DNA of 64,000 nucleotides, taken from the NCBI RefSeq assembly GCF_014202975.1, contig NZ_JACHHZ010000003.1, positions 248,001 to 312,000 on the forward strand. Reading direction: 5' to 3'. Made by a program: the position numbers and the translations under genes. Shown piece by piece: positions 13,378 to 21,728 of this stretch. Positions within the stretch are counted from its first letter, which is position 1. The number at the start of each line of letters is the position of its first letter. The notes beneath the pieces are model-generated. The model was not told the origin of the DNA, searched no databases, and saw only the letters and a list, made by a program, of their open reading frames with translations. The DNA comes from Povalibacter uvarum. GTDB taxonomy: Bacteria; Pseudomonadota; Gammaproteobacteria; Steroidobacterales; Steroidobacteraceae.

Positions 13378-16119
13378 ATGCAAAAAAAGCTTTCGCGCCG
13401 TCAGTTCATGGCGGTCAGCGCCTTGGCCGCCACCGCCGCCACCAGTCATTCCCGCGAAAGCGGGAATTCATCCTCATCTCTGACCCCCGCCAATCCCGGC
13501 CCCGGCGCCTGGTTCAACTGGCTGGACGGCGACGCGCCAAAAGTCGCGACCGGCCAGACCTGGGGCATGCCGTGGCCGCGCGGCAAACATCGCGCTTCAA
13601 CCCGCTTCTCAGTACGCGACGCCTCAGGCTCGCGAGTCGCCGTTCAGACCTGGCCTATCGCGTACTGGCCTGATGGTTCACTCAAGTGGACTGCGCACGC
13701 GACTTCGGCAACAGCGTCGCTCGGCGCGGGGCCTTTCGAAGTTGTACCGCAGGCCGCGAAGAGCCCGGATTCCAGTTCGCTGAGTGTTCGTGAGACGGAT
13801 GCTTCGATCGAGATCGATACCGGGGTGCTGCGTTGTCGATTGCGGCGCACGGGGAAGGTGTTCATCGAAACGATAGCGCGTGGCGATCGCAATGTTCTTC
13901 GCGATGCGCAGCTCGTGGTGCTGCGACAGGATCGTCCAGAGACTGATGCGCTCGGCGCCATCGCGCGCGAATCCTTCGATAGTGAGATCGAGCGCGTGAC
14001 GGTCGAACAGCGCGGCCCGATTCGCGCTGTCGTGAAGATCGAAGGCAAGCACGCGAGCGCGAATGGTCGGCGCTGGCTGCCGTTTGTTGTCCGGCTCTAC
14101 TTCTATGCGGGCAGCGACGCGGTGCGGGTCATTCATACGTTCATTTTCGATGGCGATGAGGCGAAGGACTTCATCAGCGGCGTCGGTCTGCGTTTCGCGG
14201 TGCCGATGAGCGACGTGCTGCACGATCGTCACGTTCGATTTGCCGGCGAAGGCGACGGCGTATTCGGTGAGGCAGTGCGCGGACTCACAGGTCTACGACG
14301 CGATCCCGGCGCTGCCGTGCGCGCGGCGCAGATTGCAGGGACCGCGACGCCAGCCGTCGAAGCATTTCCGCCCTACGTGGCGCAGCGTCTCGATCTGATT
14401 CCCTGTTTTGGTGACTGGACGCTGTTGCAGGCGAGCGCGGATTCCTTCTCGATTCGCAAGCGCACGGCGGAAGGTCATGCGTGGCTCGACAGCGATCGGG
14501 GTCGGCGCTCATCTGGACTTGGCTACGTCGGCGGTCCGAGCGGCGGCGTTGCCTTCGGCCTGCGCAATTTCTGGCAGAGTCATCCTGCACAGCTCGATAT
14601 TCGTAACGCCGTGAGCGACGCAGCGCAGGTCACGATGTGGATGTGGGCGCCGCAGGCGGGCGCGATGGATTTGCGCTTCTATCACGACGGGCTTGGGCAG
14701 GACACATACGAGAAGCAGCTCGAAGCGCTGGAGATCACGTACGAAGACTACGAGCCCGGGTTCGGAACTGCGCAGGGCGTTGCGCGAACCAGCGAAGTCA
14801 TGTTGTGGGCGCTCGCGGCAACGCCTGAGCGCAGGCGATTCGTCGAGTTGGCGGCAGCGCTTCGCCAGCCGGCCGCATTCGTCGCGAGTCCTCAGACGCT
14901 GTTCGAATCGGATGCGTTCGGCGGAACGTTCTCGCTGCCGGATCGCTCGACGCCGAAACGAGCGGTGATCGAGGAACGACTCGACTGGCAGTTCGACTTC
15001 TACGCGAAGCAGCAGGATCAGCACGGCTGGTACGGCTTCTGGAACTACGGCGATGTGATGCACACGTACGATGCCGATCGTCACGTATGGCGCTACGACA
15101 TCGGCGGCTACGCGTGGGACAACTCCGAGCTGTCGACGGACATCTGGTTGTGGCTCTACTTCATGCGGACAGGTCGCGCGGATGTTTTCCGATTTGCCGA
15201 AGCGATGACGCGCCATACGGGCGAAGTCGACGTGCATCATCTCGGCCGCTTCGCGCCACTCGGTTCGCGTCACAACGTCATGCATTGGGGCTGCAGTGCG
15301 AAGCAGTTGCGCATCAGCACGGTGCTGAATCGCCGGTACTACTACTACCTCACGGCCGACGAGCGCGTCGGCGATCTCATGCGCGAGCAGATCGAGGCCG
15401 CGCAGGCATTGCGAGCGATTCAGCCCGGTCGCAAGTTGCCAGGCGAGCGTGCGAGCAAGCGGCCGCCGCCTGATGCAGATCATGCGTGGCTGGGTTTCGG
15501 GACGGACTGGGGCTCGATCGCGGGTGCATGGCTCACCGAATGGGAGCGCACCGGCGACGCGAAGATGAGCAACAGGCTTCTCGCCAGCATGCGCACGATC
15601 GGCGGTCAGCCGAAGGGATTCTTCACGGGCGCCCAGCGCCTGAATCTCAACACTGGCGCGTTCGACATCAGCAAGGAATCGAACGTGAGCATCTCGCATC
15701 TGAGTGCGGCATTCGGTTTGCCGGAAGTGTGCGCAGAGCTCGTGCAGCTACTCGATGTGCCCGAGTTCGAGCGAGCGTGGGTTCAGTACTGCGAGTTGTT
15801 CAATGCGCCTGCGGCAGAGAAGCAGAGGGCTCTCGGCGGAGGCGGCGATCCGCCGAATCTGGTGCAGGGCCATTCACGACTGACGGCGTTCGCTGCGCAT
15901 CGCAGGAATGATCCTGCGTTGGCCCAACGTGCGTGGCGGGAGTTTCTCGGCGGATCGGCTGGCTATCCGGCTACACGCGAGTTTGAGTCGACTCGCATCG
16001 TAGGGCCTGCGGTGCTCAATCCGGTCGATGAAGCGGCATGGGTGTCGACGAATTCGACGGCGCAGTGGGGGCTCGCGGCGATCGAGTGTCTTGCGTTCGC
16101 GGGGGAGGGGCTCGAATAG
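13378..16119 (+). CDS. Exported exo-rhamnogalacturonan-lyase-like protein (PcRGLX/YetA-like)
   Basis: The 913-residue protein begins with a Tat-type signal (SRRQFMAVSALAATAAT, residues 5-21). The mature N terminus has the features of PcRGLX/YetA-like proteins: GMPWPRGKHRASTRFSVRD and YWPDGSLKWTAHA around residues 60-115, followed by beta-rich domains and, from about residue 530, an alpha/alpha-barrel-like helical region (GWYGFWNYGDVMHTYD, GYAWDNSELSTDIWLW, HHLGRFAPLGSRHNVMHWG). Such enzymes act on rhamnogalacturonan or related plant/gum polysaccharides; the actual substrate is unknown. Residues 23-31 (SHSRESGNS) are encoded by an inserted palindromic repeat right after the signal peptide. Start ATG 13378 puts the Tat motif at the N terminus; GGGG lies just upstream. 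The nearby galactonate genes would fit a sugar-acid use role. Confidence 0.72.
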   Translation: MQKKLSRRQFMAVSALAATAATSHSRESGNSSSSLTPANPGPGAWFNWLDGDAPKVATGQTWGMPWPRGKHRASTRFSVRDASGSRVAVQTWPIAYWPDGSLKWTAHATSATASLGAGPFEVVPQAAKSPDSSSLSVRETDASIEIDTGVLRCRLRRTGKVFIETIARGDRNVLRDAQLVVLRQDRPETDALGAIARESFDSEIERVTVEQRGPIRAVVKIEGKHASANGRRWLPFVVRLYFYAGSDAVRVIHTFIFDGDEAKDFISGVGLRFAVPMSDVLHDRHVRFAGEGDGVFGEAVRGLTGLRRDPGAAVRAAQIAGTATPAVEAFPPYVAQRLDLIPCFGDWTLLQASADSFSIRKRTAEGHAWLDSDRGRRSSGLGYVGGPSGGVAFGLRNFWQSHPAQLDIRNAVSDAAQVTMWMWAPQAGAMDLRFYHDGLGQDTYEKQLEALEITYEDYEPGFGTAQGVARTSEVMLWALAATPERRRFVELAAALRQPAAFVASPQTLFESDAFGGTFSLPDRSTPKRAVIEERLDWQFDFYAKQQDQHGWYGFWNYGDVMHTYDADRHVWRYDIGGYAWDNSELSTDIWLWLYFMRTGRADVFRFAEAMTRHTGEVDVHHLGRFAPLGSRHNVMHWGCSAKQLRISTVLNRRYYYYLTADERVGDLMREQIEAAQALRAIQPGRKLPGERASKRPPPDADHAWLGFGTDWGSIAGAWLTEWERTGDAKMSNRLLASMRTIGGQPKGFFTGAQRLNLNTGAFDISKESNVSISHLSAAFGLPEVCAELVQLLDVPEFERAWVQYCELFNAPAAEKQRALGGGGDPPNLVQGHSRLTAFAAHRRNDPALAQRAWREFLGGSAGYPATREFESTRIVGPAVLNPVDEAAWVSTNSTAQWGLAAIECLAFAGEGLE
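13448..13467. repeat. Palindromic repeat inserted in coding sequence (ATTCCCGC type)
   Basis: ATTCCCGC (13448-13455), loop GAAA, GCGGGAAT (13460-13467): perfect 8-bp arms. Translated in frame it gives the well-known signature SHSRESGN. It lies at the signal peptide/mature junction of the PcRGLX-like protein. It is related to the intergenic copy at 13009-13034. Confidence 0.88.
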
Positions 16120-16135
16120 CGCTTGCTCTGTCATC

Positions 16136-16861
16136 CTATGACCCGAACATCGTGCGCGCCAGCCGCGCGACCTGTTCTCCGATCGGAAAATACCAATCGC
16201 TGCGTCCGATCATGAGTCGCACCGGCCACGACGCGATGATCGCGATGCCGCCGACCACGTAGACAGGATGTACCACCCGGTGCCTGCGCCAGTCGTGCAC
16301 GAGGCAGGCGGCGACGAACAGCCCTGCGCATAGCGGGATCAGAAGGTCCCGATGCGGCTGCAGGTCGACCATCCGCAGGATGCGCGCAGTCGCCGGGCTG
16401 ATCGACGCGATGAAGCCCAGGATCATGAATCGCCGATGGAGCGCCGGCCGACGGCGGTAGGCGATACCGAGCGCGATGAACACCGCGAACAGCCCGATCG
16501 AGGTGAACCCGATGATGGAGAACTGCGGCGGCGCCAGTCCTGATGGACTGACGTGGTTCGAGATGGCCGTCTTGAAGACCGACAGCACGCCGACGGTCAC
16601 GACGATGCCGGCAAACACCGCACTCGCGATTCCCAGCTTGCGGTGCAGGTCAACGCGATGGGCGGCGACCAGACCCACCTGTCCGAGAAAGAGTGCCATC
16701 CAGAGGGTGAACACGACGGCGTGTACATGCAGCAACGTCGTCAGCGGCGGCGGGGCGGTCAGGATGCGGAGGTAGTAGCTGGGTGCAAAGCCCACGACGA
16801 CGAATGCTACGAGTGCCAGCACGATCAATAGGTGGAACCGGGGACGGCGGACGGCTGCCAT
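16136..16861 (-). CDS. Integral membrane protein, unknown function
   Basis: The 241-residue protein has seven predicted membrane helices, starting with LLIVLALVAFVVVGFAPSYY (residues 10-29) and HVHAVVFTLWMALFLGQVGL (46-65). Histidines recur at helix ends (HVHAVV, HRVDLHRKLG, HRRFMILG), which would suit haem or quinone contact as in small cytochrome-like membrane proteins, but I cannot name a family. The ATG at 16861 was chosen because the first helix follows directly. It is divergent from the winged-helix/TPR regulator gene, 102 bases away. Confidence 0.7.
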   Translation of the reverse strand: MAAVRRPRFHLLIVLALVAFVVVGFAPSYYLRILTAPPPLTTLLHVHAVVFTLWMALFLGQVGLVAAHRVDLHRKLGIASAVFAGIVVTVGVLSVFKTAISNHVSPSGLAPPQFSIIGFTSIGLFAVFIALGIAYRRRPALHRRFMILGFIASISPATARILRMVDLQPHRDLLIPLCAGLFVAACLVHDWRRHRVVHPVYVVGGIAIIASWPVRLMIGRSDWYFPIGEQVARLARTMFGS

Positions 16862-16907
16862 GGAGCAACTCCTCTTGGGACGGACGTCCAAATTGGCCTT
16901 CGGAACA

Positions 16908-16927
16908 CCCGTTAAGCCATTAGCGGG
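16908..16927. promoter_or_regulatory. Inverted repeat in a divergent promoter region
   Basis: CCCGTTA (16908-16914) and TAGCGGG (16921-16927) pair at six of seven positions around AGCCAT. The direct repeat ATTGGCCTT occurs on both sides of it. It sits between the membrane protein gene and the winged-helix regulator at 16964, so it is a candidate autoregulatory site. Confidence 0.35.
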
Positions 16928-16963
16928 CGCTTGGATTGGCCTTACTTCTTTATTATTCGGCCA

Positions 16964-18364
16964 ATGGAACGGGGAGCTCTGCAATTCGACGGCTGGACGG
17001 TGGATCGCGTCTCGGGCGAGATCTCGCGCGACGGCCACATGAATCGGCTGCCGCAGCAGCCCCTGCGCGTTCTGATCGAGCTCACCGACCGGGCGGGCGA
17101 GGTCGTCACGCGCGAACAACTCGTCAAAGCGCTGTGGCCGAACGGAGTCGTCGACTTCGACAACGGTCTCAATGTCGCAGTGCGCAAGTTGCGCGTCGCG
17201 CTCGGTGACGTCGGCGAAGAATCGCGGTACGTCGAGACTTTGCCGCGCGTCGGCTATCGGTTCATCGGCAAGCTGGGCGCGGCCGCGCCGCCAGTCGCGA
17301 TCGAGTCGACGCAGGCTCGGTCCGGGCGCCGCATGTGGATTCTCGCGGCGTTCGCGTTGGTTGCGTTGACTGCATGTTTTCTCTGGTTTTTCTGGCGAAG
17401 CTCTGACGGAGCCCGCCACGTGCCGAGCGCCCGCGCGGAGGAGCTATACGTCGAGGGCATGCATCAACGCTCGCGGCGCGACGTCGACGCGACCGCGCTC
17501 GCACTTGCCAAGCTCGAAGAGGCGATCAAGGAAGATCCCGAATACGCTGAGGCGTGGGCGGGCTACAGTCGCACGCTCTCGGGCGCAGTCGTGCGCCAGC
17601 TGATGACGCCGATGGAGGGGCTGCCAAAGGCCCGCGCCGCCGCTGAGCGTGCGCTCACGCTCGATCCCGAGGTTGCAGATGCGCATGTGACCTTGCTTCA
17701 CATCCATATGGACTTCGACAAGGACTTCGCCGCGGCGACAAAGGATCTGGAGCAGGCACGCCAGCTCGGCCTCAGCACCGCCAGCCTCTGGCACTACTCC
17801 GCGATGTGGCATGCCCAGCAAGGGCGGGTCGAGGAGGGGCTCGCGGACATGCGTCGTGCCCGGGGCATGGAACCGATGACCTTGCTGCTGTCATCCAATT
17901 ACGCGCTGATCCTGTTCAACGCGCGCCGCTACGATGAGGTGATCGCACTACTTGCGCCGATTATCGAGGCCAATCCGGGGTTTGACACGGGTCGCAGCGT
18001 GCTCGCGCGAGCGTTCACGGCTACAGGTCGCTTTGACGAGGCACTTGCGCAGCTACAGGCACGCAAGGATATTGGTGCGTGGCAGGGCGATCTCGGCGTG
18101 CTCTACGCGAAGACGGGCCGGCGCGAAGATGCGCTGCGCGAAATCGCGCGGCTCGAGACGCTGCAGAGTCGCGGCTTCGGCGAGTCGTACGAACTGGCGA
18201 CCATCTGGGCGACACTTGGGGAACTGGATTCGGGGTGTGAGTCGTTGGCACGCGCGCTGACCGACGGGTCGTTTCTCGTGAACTGGATGAGGCTCGACCC
18301 GCGCATGGATCCTCTGCGCGGGCGCAAGTGCTTCACGGATGTCGAGAAGAAGCTCTACGAATAG
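16964..18364 (+). CDS. Membrane-anchored winged-helix regulator with TPR domain (CadC/ToxR-like)
   Basis: The 466-residue protein has an N-terminal OmpR/PhoB-type winged helix (residues ~5-100: LPQQPLRVLIELTDRAGEVV, VDFDNGLNVAVRKLRVALGD, YVETLPRVGYRFIG), then a single membrane helix near residues 122-144 (WILAAFALVALTACFLWFFW), then a C-terminal part with several tetratricopeptide repeats (about 155-450). This is the CadC/ToxR arrangement: a DNA-binding domain in the cytoplasm, with TPR repeats outside that could sense a protein or peptide. There is no receiver domain. ATG 16964 sits at the start of the winged-helix fold. Target genes are unknown; the divergent membrane protein gene is the nearest candidate. 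Confidence 0.85.
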   Translation: MERGALQFDGWTVDRVSGEISRDGHMNRLPQQPLRVLIELTDRAGEVVTREQLVKALWPNGVVDFDNGLNVAVRKLRVALGDVGEESRYVETLPRVGYRFIGKLGAAAPPVAIESTQARSGRRMWILAAFALVALTACFLWFFWRSSDGARHVPSARAEELYVEGMHQRSRRDVDATALALAKLEEAIKEDPEYAEAWAGYSRTLSGAVVRQLMTPMEGLPKARAAAERALTLDPEVADAHVTLLHIHMDFDKDFAAATKDLEQARQLGLSTASLWHYSAMWHAQQGRVEEGLADMRRARGMEPMTLLLSSNYALILFNARRYDEVIALLAPIIEANPGFDTGRSVLARAFTATGRFDEALAQLQARKDIGAWQGDLGVLYAKTGRREDALREIARLETLQSRGFGESYELATIWATLGELDSGCESLARALTDGSFLVNWMRLDPRMDPLRGRKCFTDVEKKLYE

Positions 18365-18466
18365 CCGGGCCCCCTCAGGCCGGCAGGCCAGATCGGAGAA
18401 TTACGGACTTGCCTGCGCGAGGCGGCCGCTCTAGCTTCTGGCCACTTGCCCCGTGGGAGAAAAGCC

Positions 18467-18691
18467 ATGAGCCAGAAGGCTGCTCATATTGCGCAAGTCA
18501 TTCACCGAACTTGCGCCGGCTGCGGCCACGTAACTCACTACGACGGCTCCGCCCTGACACCGGAACAGCTTGGGGTGCTGCAATCGCTCAGCTGTGAAAT
18601 GTGTGGCCATTCGGAAGCCGTCATCATGATGACGGATCACGAGCCAGCCGTATTGTTTACGTTTGCTCCGCTGCCTGCCGATTCGCGTTGA
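18467..18691 (+). CDS. Small CxxC protein, zinc-ribbon-like
   Basis: A 74-residue protein with two CxxC knuckles, CAGC and CEMC, about 28 residues apart, as in zinc ribbons. GGAGA precedes the ATG at 18467. The rest is unremarkable (ALTPEQLGVLQSL linker). No partner is obvious; the next gene is convergent. Function unknown. Confidence 0.6.
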   Translation: MSQKAAHIAQVIHRTCAGCGHVTHYDGSALTPEQLGVLQSLSCEMCGHSEAVIMMTDHEPAVLFTFAPLPADSR

Positions 18692-18765
18692 CTGCTGGCC
18701 AAGGGGACGGGCGCCAGACACTGGCTCACATCCGCATGAGTGGTTGATGCGGTAGGTTTGTATCC

Positions 18766-19479
18766 CTACTTCAACGCATACACCCTGAACTTCTCCAGCC
18801 GCAGATGACTCTGTGTCGTGCGCAGCGCGAACCAGCCTTCGCGATAGGGTTCATCGTCGGTGAACTGAATCAGCCGTTCGTTGTTGCGCCAGTACTCGAT
18901 CTGCGTCCCGCGCGCGATGACCGTGATCGTCTGCCAGCGATTCGCCTTGAGCAGTGTCTCGGGCGACGAGAGGTCGTGCTCGGGCAGCAGCGGGCGAGTC
19001 ACCGGATCGCCGATGTAGCGGCGAAAGCGCGTCGTCGTGTTGCTGTTGCCGCCGAGGCCGACATAGTAGGTCAGCAGATTGTTGTAGTCGTCGAACTTGC
19101 CGCTGCGCTTGCGGGCGTACACGGGTGAGACGCCGTCGCGATTGCGCGCCATCCAGAAGCAGTTGAGATCGCTGACGCGATCGTTGCGGCCGCCGGCCGA
19201 CACGGCCATGGCCTCGAAGACGATCGCCACCGGGCCGCGCAACGCAGGCTTGAACCACAACGTCGCGCCCGCGGGTACGTCGACGTTCAGCATGCCGATG
19301 TTCGCCGCAACGACGCCGGGCTTCTCGAGCTCGACATGCCACTGTCCCAGACCTTCGCGAAAATCATCCTTGAACAGCAACTGGCCGAACTGCGCCGAGG
19401 GGTGTTCCGGCGCGGATTCAGCCGCGACAGCCATTCGCGCGAAGCTCAGGACGATCGCCAGCAGTATTCGCGAAGCCAT
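18766..19479 (-). CDS. Secreted DUF6250-like protein
   Basis: The 237-residue protein starts with a signal peptide (ASRILLAIVLSFARMAVAA). The body is a beta-sandwich type sequence with the pattern FKDDFREGLGQWHVE, VPAGATLWFKP, NDRVSDLNCFWMA, YYVGLGGNSNTTTRFRRYIG, RPLLPEHDL and TTQSHLRLEKFRVY, which I associate with DUF6250 proteins found with polysaccharide-degrading genes. It could bind or process a plant-type glycan, in line with the PcRGLX-like enzyme nearby. Longer upstream starts exist, but the signal peptide supports 19479. Confidence 0.68.
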   Translation of the reverse strand: MASRILLAIVLSFARMAVAAESAPEHPSAQFGQLLFKDDFREGLGQWHVELEKPGVVAANIGMLNVDVPAGATLWFKPALRGPVAIVFEAMAVSAGGRNDRVSDLNCFWMARNRDGVSPVYARKRSGKFDDYNNLLTYYVGLGGNSNTTTRFRRYIGDPVTRPLLPEHDLSSPETLLKANRWQTITVIARGTQIEYWRNNERLIQFTDDEPYREGWFALRTTQSHLRLEKFRVYALK

Positions 19480-19513
19480 AGCCGATTCTAACGTCGGGCC
19501 GTAACATTCCTCC

Positions 19514-20323
19514 ATGCCACGACGACCTGCCGCAAAACGTTCGACCCGTTCCCGCAAGCGCGGACGGCGTTGGGACAAGAAGTGGCTCAACCTGTGGCGC
19601 GGCGCTCCTTTCGAAGTGCAGCTCGTAACGGCCGTCGTCGCCATCGGCATCGTCTGGCTCGTGACGAACGTGTTGTATCAGGTCATCCGGAAGCCGTCAG
19701 AGCTCTTCTTCCCCGTCAGCGGCACGTTGTACAAGTCGCCTGGAGAAACCTGGGATTCGTATTCGACGATCTTCAAGCGTCATTCGACGGCGACGATCTC
19801 GGCGGAGTTTCTTGCCTCCCTGGCGCAGGTCGAAGGCTCGGGCAACCCGATCGTCCGCACTTACTGGCGCTGGTCGTGGACGCACAAGCCGTTCGAGGTC
19901 TACCGGCCCGCGTCGAGCGCGGTCGGGATGTACCAGATCACCGACGGAACGTTCGAGGAATCGCGCCAGTACTGCATTCATGACCATCGGGTCGTCGAGG
20001 ACGGTCCCTGGAATGACTGGAAGTCCTGCTGGTTCAACTGGCTCTACATGCGCGTCGTTCCGAGCCACGCTGTCGAGTTGACATCGGCTTATCTCGATAC
20101 GCGCGTCGCGATGGCTTTGCGGAAGGCGGGTATTCGCAACGCGACGGTGGCGCAGAAGCAGGATCTGGCAGCTGTGATTCACTTGTGCGGTGCTGGCGCA
20201 GGGGCCAGGCATGCAGCGCGTGGATTGCGCATCACGCCGGGTCAGCGCTGCGGCGATCACGATGTGCGCGGCTACGTATCGCGCGTGAATCGAATGAAGA
20301 GAGTCTTTGCCGGCTTCGGCTGA
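19514..20323 (+). CDS. Membrane-anchored lytic-transglycosylase-like protein
   Basis: The 269-residue protein has a very basic N terminus (RRPAAKRSTRSRKRGRR), a membrane helix at about 36-58 (LVTAVVAIGIVWLVTNVLYQVI), and an SLT/lysozyme-like domain: AQVEGSGNP with the presumed catalytic Glu near residue 106, then SAVGMYQITDGTF near 135-147. Such enzymes cleave peptidoglycan glycan strands. The tail has several cysteines (YCIHDH, KSCWFNW, HLCGAG, RCGDHD). It is followed 14 bases later by an MFS transporter on the same strand, so the two may share a transcript. Confidence 0.7.
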   Translation: MPRRPAAKRSTRSRKRGRRWDKKWLNLWRGAPFEVQLVTAVVAIGIVWLVTNVLYQVIRKPSELFFPVSGTLYKSPGETWDSYSTIFKRHSTATISAEFLASLAQVEGSGNPIVRTYWRWSWTHKPFEVYRPASSAVGMYQITDGTFEESRQYCIHDHRVVEDGPWNDWKSCWFNWLYMRVVPSHAVELTSAYLDTRVAMALRKAGIRNATVAQKQDLAAVIHLCGAGAGARHAARGLRITPGQRCGDHDVRGYVSRVNRMKRVFAGFG

Positions 20324-20336
20324 AGGGACAACAACA

Positions 20337-21605
20337 ATGAGCAACTCGCCGCGGCAGATCCTGTTCGCCAGCCTGATCGGCACGACGATCGAGTACTTCG
20401 ATTTCTATATCTACGCGACGGCGGCGGTGCTCGTCTTTCCGCACCTGTTCTTTCCCAACAGCGATCCCGCGTCGGCGACGCTGCAATCGTTCGGGACGTT
20501 CGCACTCGCGTTCTTTGCGCGTCCGATCGGTTCGGCGTTGTTCGGGCACTTCGGTGATCGCGTCGGGCGGAAGGCGACACTGGTCGCGGCGTTGCTGACG
20601 ATGGGGCTCTCGACGGTCTTCATCGGCATGCTGCCGACGTACGAATCCATCGGGATCGCAGCGCCGCTGTTGTTGTCGCTGTGTCGTCTCGGACAGGGAT
20701 TGGGTCTGGGTGGAGAGTGGGGCGGAGCTGTGCTGCTCGCGACCGAGAATGCGCCGCCGGGGAAGCGCGCCTGGTACGGCATGTTCCCGCAGCTCGGTGC
20801 ACCGATCGGTTTCATCTGCTCGACAAGTGTGTTTCTGTTGCTCACGCATTTTCTCAGTGACGCAGAATTCTTCGCCTGGGGCTGGCGCGTGCCTTTCCTC
20901 GCGAGTGCGGTACTCGTCTTCGTCGGGCTGTATGTTCGTTTGCGTCTCACTGAGACGCCGGCGTTCCAGGCTGCCATCGATCGCAATGAACGAGTACGCC
21001 TGCCGATGCTGACGCTGCTGCAGCAACATCCGCGGGAACTGGTGCTGGGCACGTTCGCCGCAGCCGCGACGTTCGTCATCTTCTATCTGATGACCGTGTT
21101 CACGCTGAGCTGGGGAACGACAGCGCTCGGTTATTCGCGGCAGTCATTCCTGCTGCTGCAGATCGTCGGTGTGCTGTTCTTCGCGCTGACGATTCCGCTG
21201 TCGGCAGTGGTCGCCGACAGGGTCGGGCGGCGAACGATGCTCATCGCGGCGACGATCGGAATCATCCTGTTCGGGTTGACGTTCGAGCCGTTCTTCGGGC
21301 CGGGCAGCGCATGGCGCGTTGCGGCATTCCTTTCCATTGGCCTGGGATTGATGGGGTTGACGTACGGGCCGCTCGGCACAGCCCTGGCGGAGCGGTTTCC
21401 AACGTCGGTCCGCTATACCGGCGCGTCGGTCACCTTCAACCTGGCCGGCATCGTGGGCGCGTCGCTCGCTCCCTATGCCGCGACCTGGCTCGCGACGCAT
21501 TACGGCCTGGCGTACGTCGGCTACTACCTCTCGGTCGCCGGGCTGGTCACGCTGGTGGCCCTGCTCCTGATGCGACCTGCCGCGCACGACTCGGGGATTC
21601 CCTGA
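20337..21605 (+). CDS. MFS transporter, metabolite:H+ symporter (MHS) type
   Basis: A 422-residue, 12-helix carrier. MHS-family signatures: SLIGTTIEYFDFYIYATAA at the N terminus, FGHFGDRVGRKATL in the loop between helices 2 and 3, and GEWGGAVLLATENAP near residue 130; a second loop copy ADRVGRRTML follows. This family imports shikimate, alpha-ketoglutarate, citrate, proline/betaine and similar compounds with protons. The ATG at 20337 has GAAGGGA about ten bases before it. Substrate not predictable. Confidence 0.88.
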   Translation: MSNSPRQILFASLIGTTIEYFDFYIYATAAVLVFPHLFFPNSDPASATLQSFGTFALAFFARPIGSALFGHFGDRVGRKATLVAALLTMGLSTVFIGMLPTYESIGIAAPLLLSLCRLGQGLGLGGEWGGAVLLATENAPPGKRAWYGMFPQLGAPIGFICSTSVFLLLTHFLSDAEFFAWGWRVPFLASAVLVFVGLYVRLRLTETPAFQAAIDRNERVRLPMLTLLQQHPRELVLGTFAAAATFVIFYLMTVFTLSWGTTALGYSRQSFLLLQIVGVLFFALTIPLSAVVADRVGRRTMLIAATIGIILFGLTFEPFFGPGSAWRVAAFLSIGLGLMGLTYGPLGTALAERFPTSVRYTGASVTFNLAGIVGASLAPYAATWLATHYGLAYVGYYLSVAGLVTLVALLLMRPAAHDSGIP

Positions 21606-21728
21606 GCCGGCGATTACGGCACACTCTGAAACTAATGGGTTTGGGCGCTCCTTTGGCACTTTGCTGCCGATGACAGAACAAGCGACGCGCACGCACCGTG
21701 CGGGCGCCGTCGCGGACAGGAGAATCAG

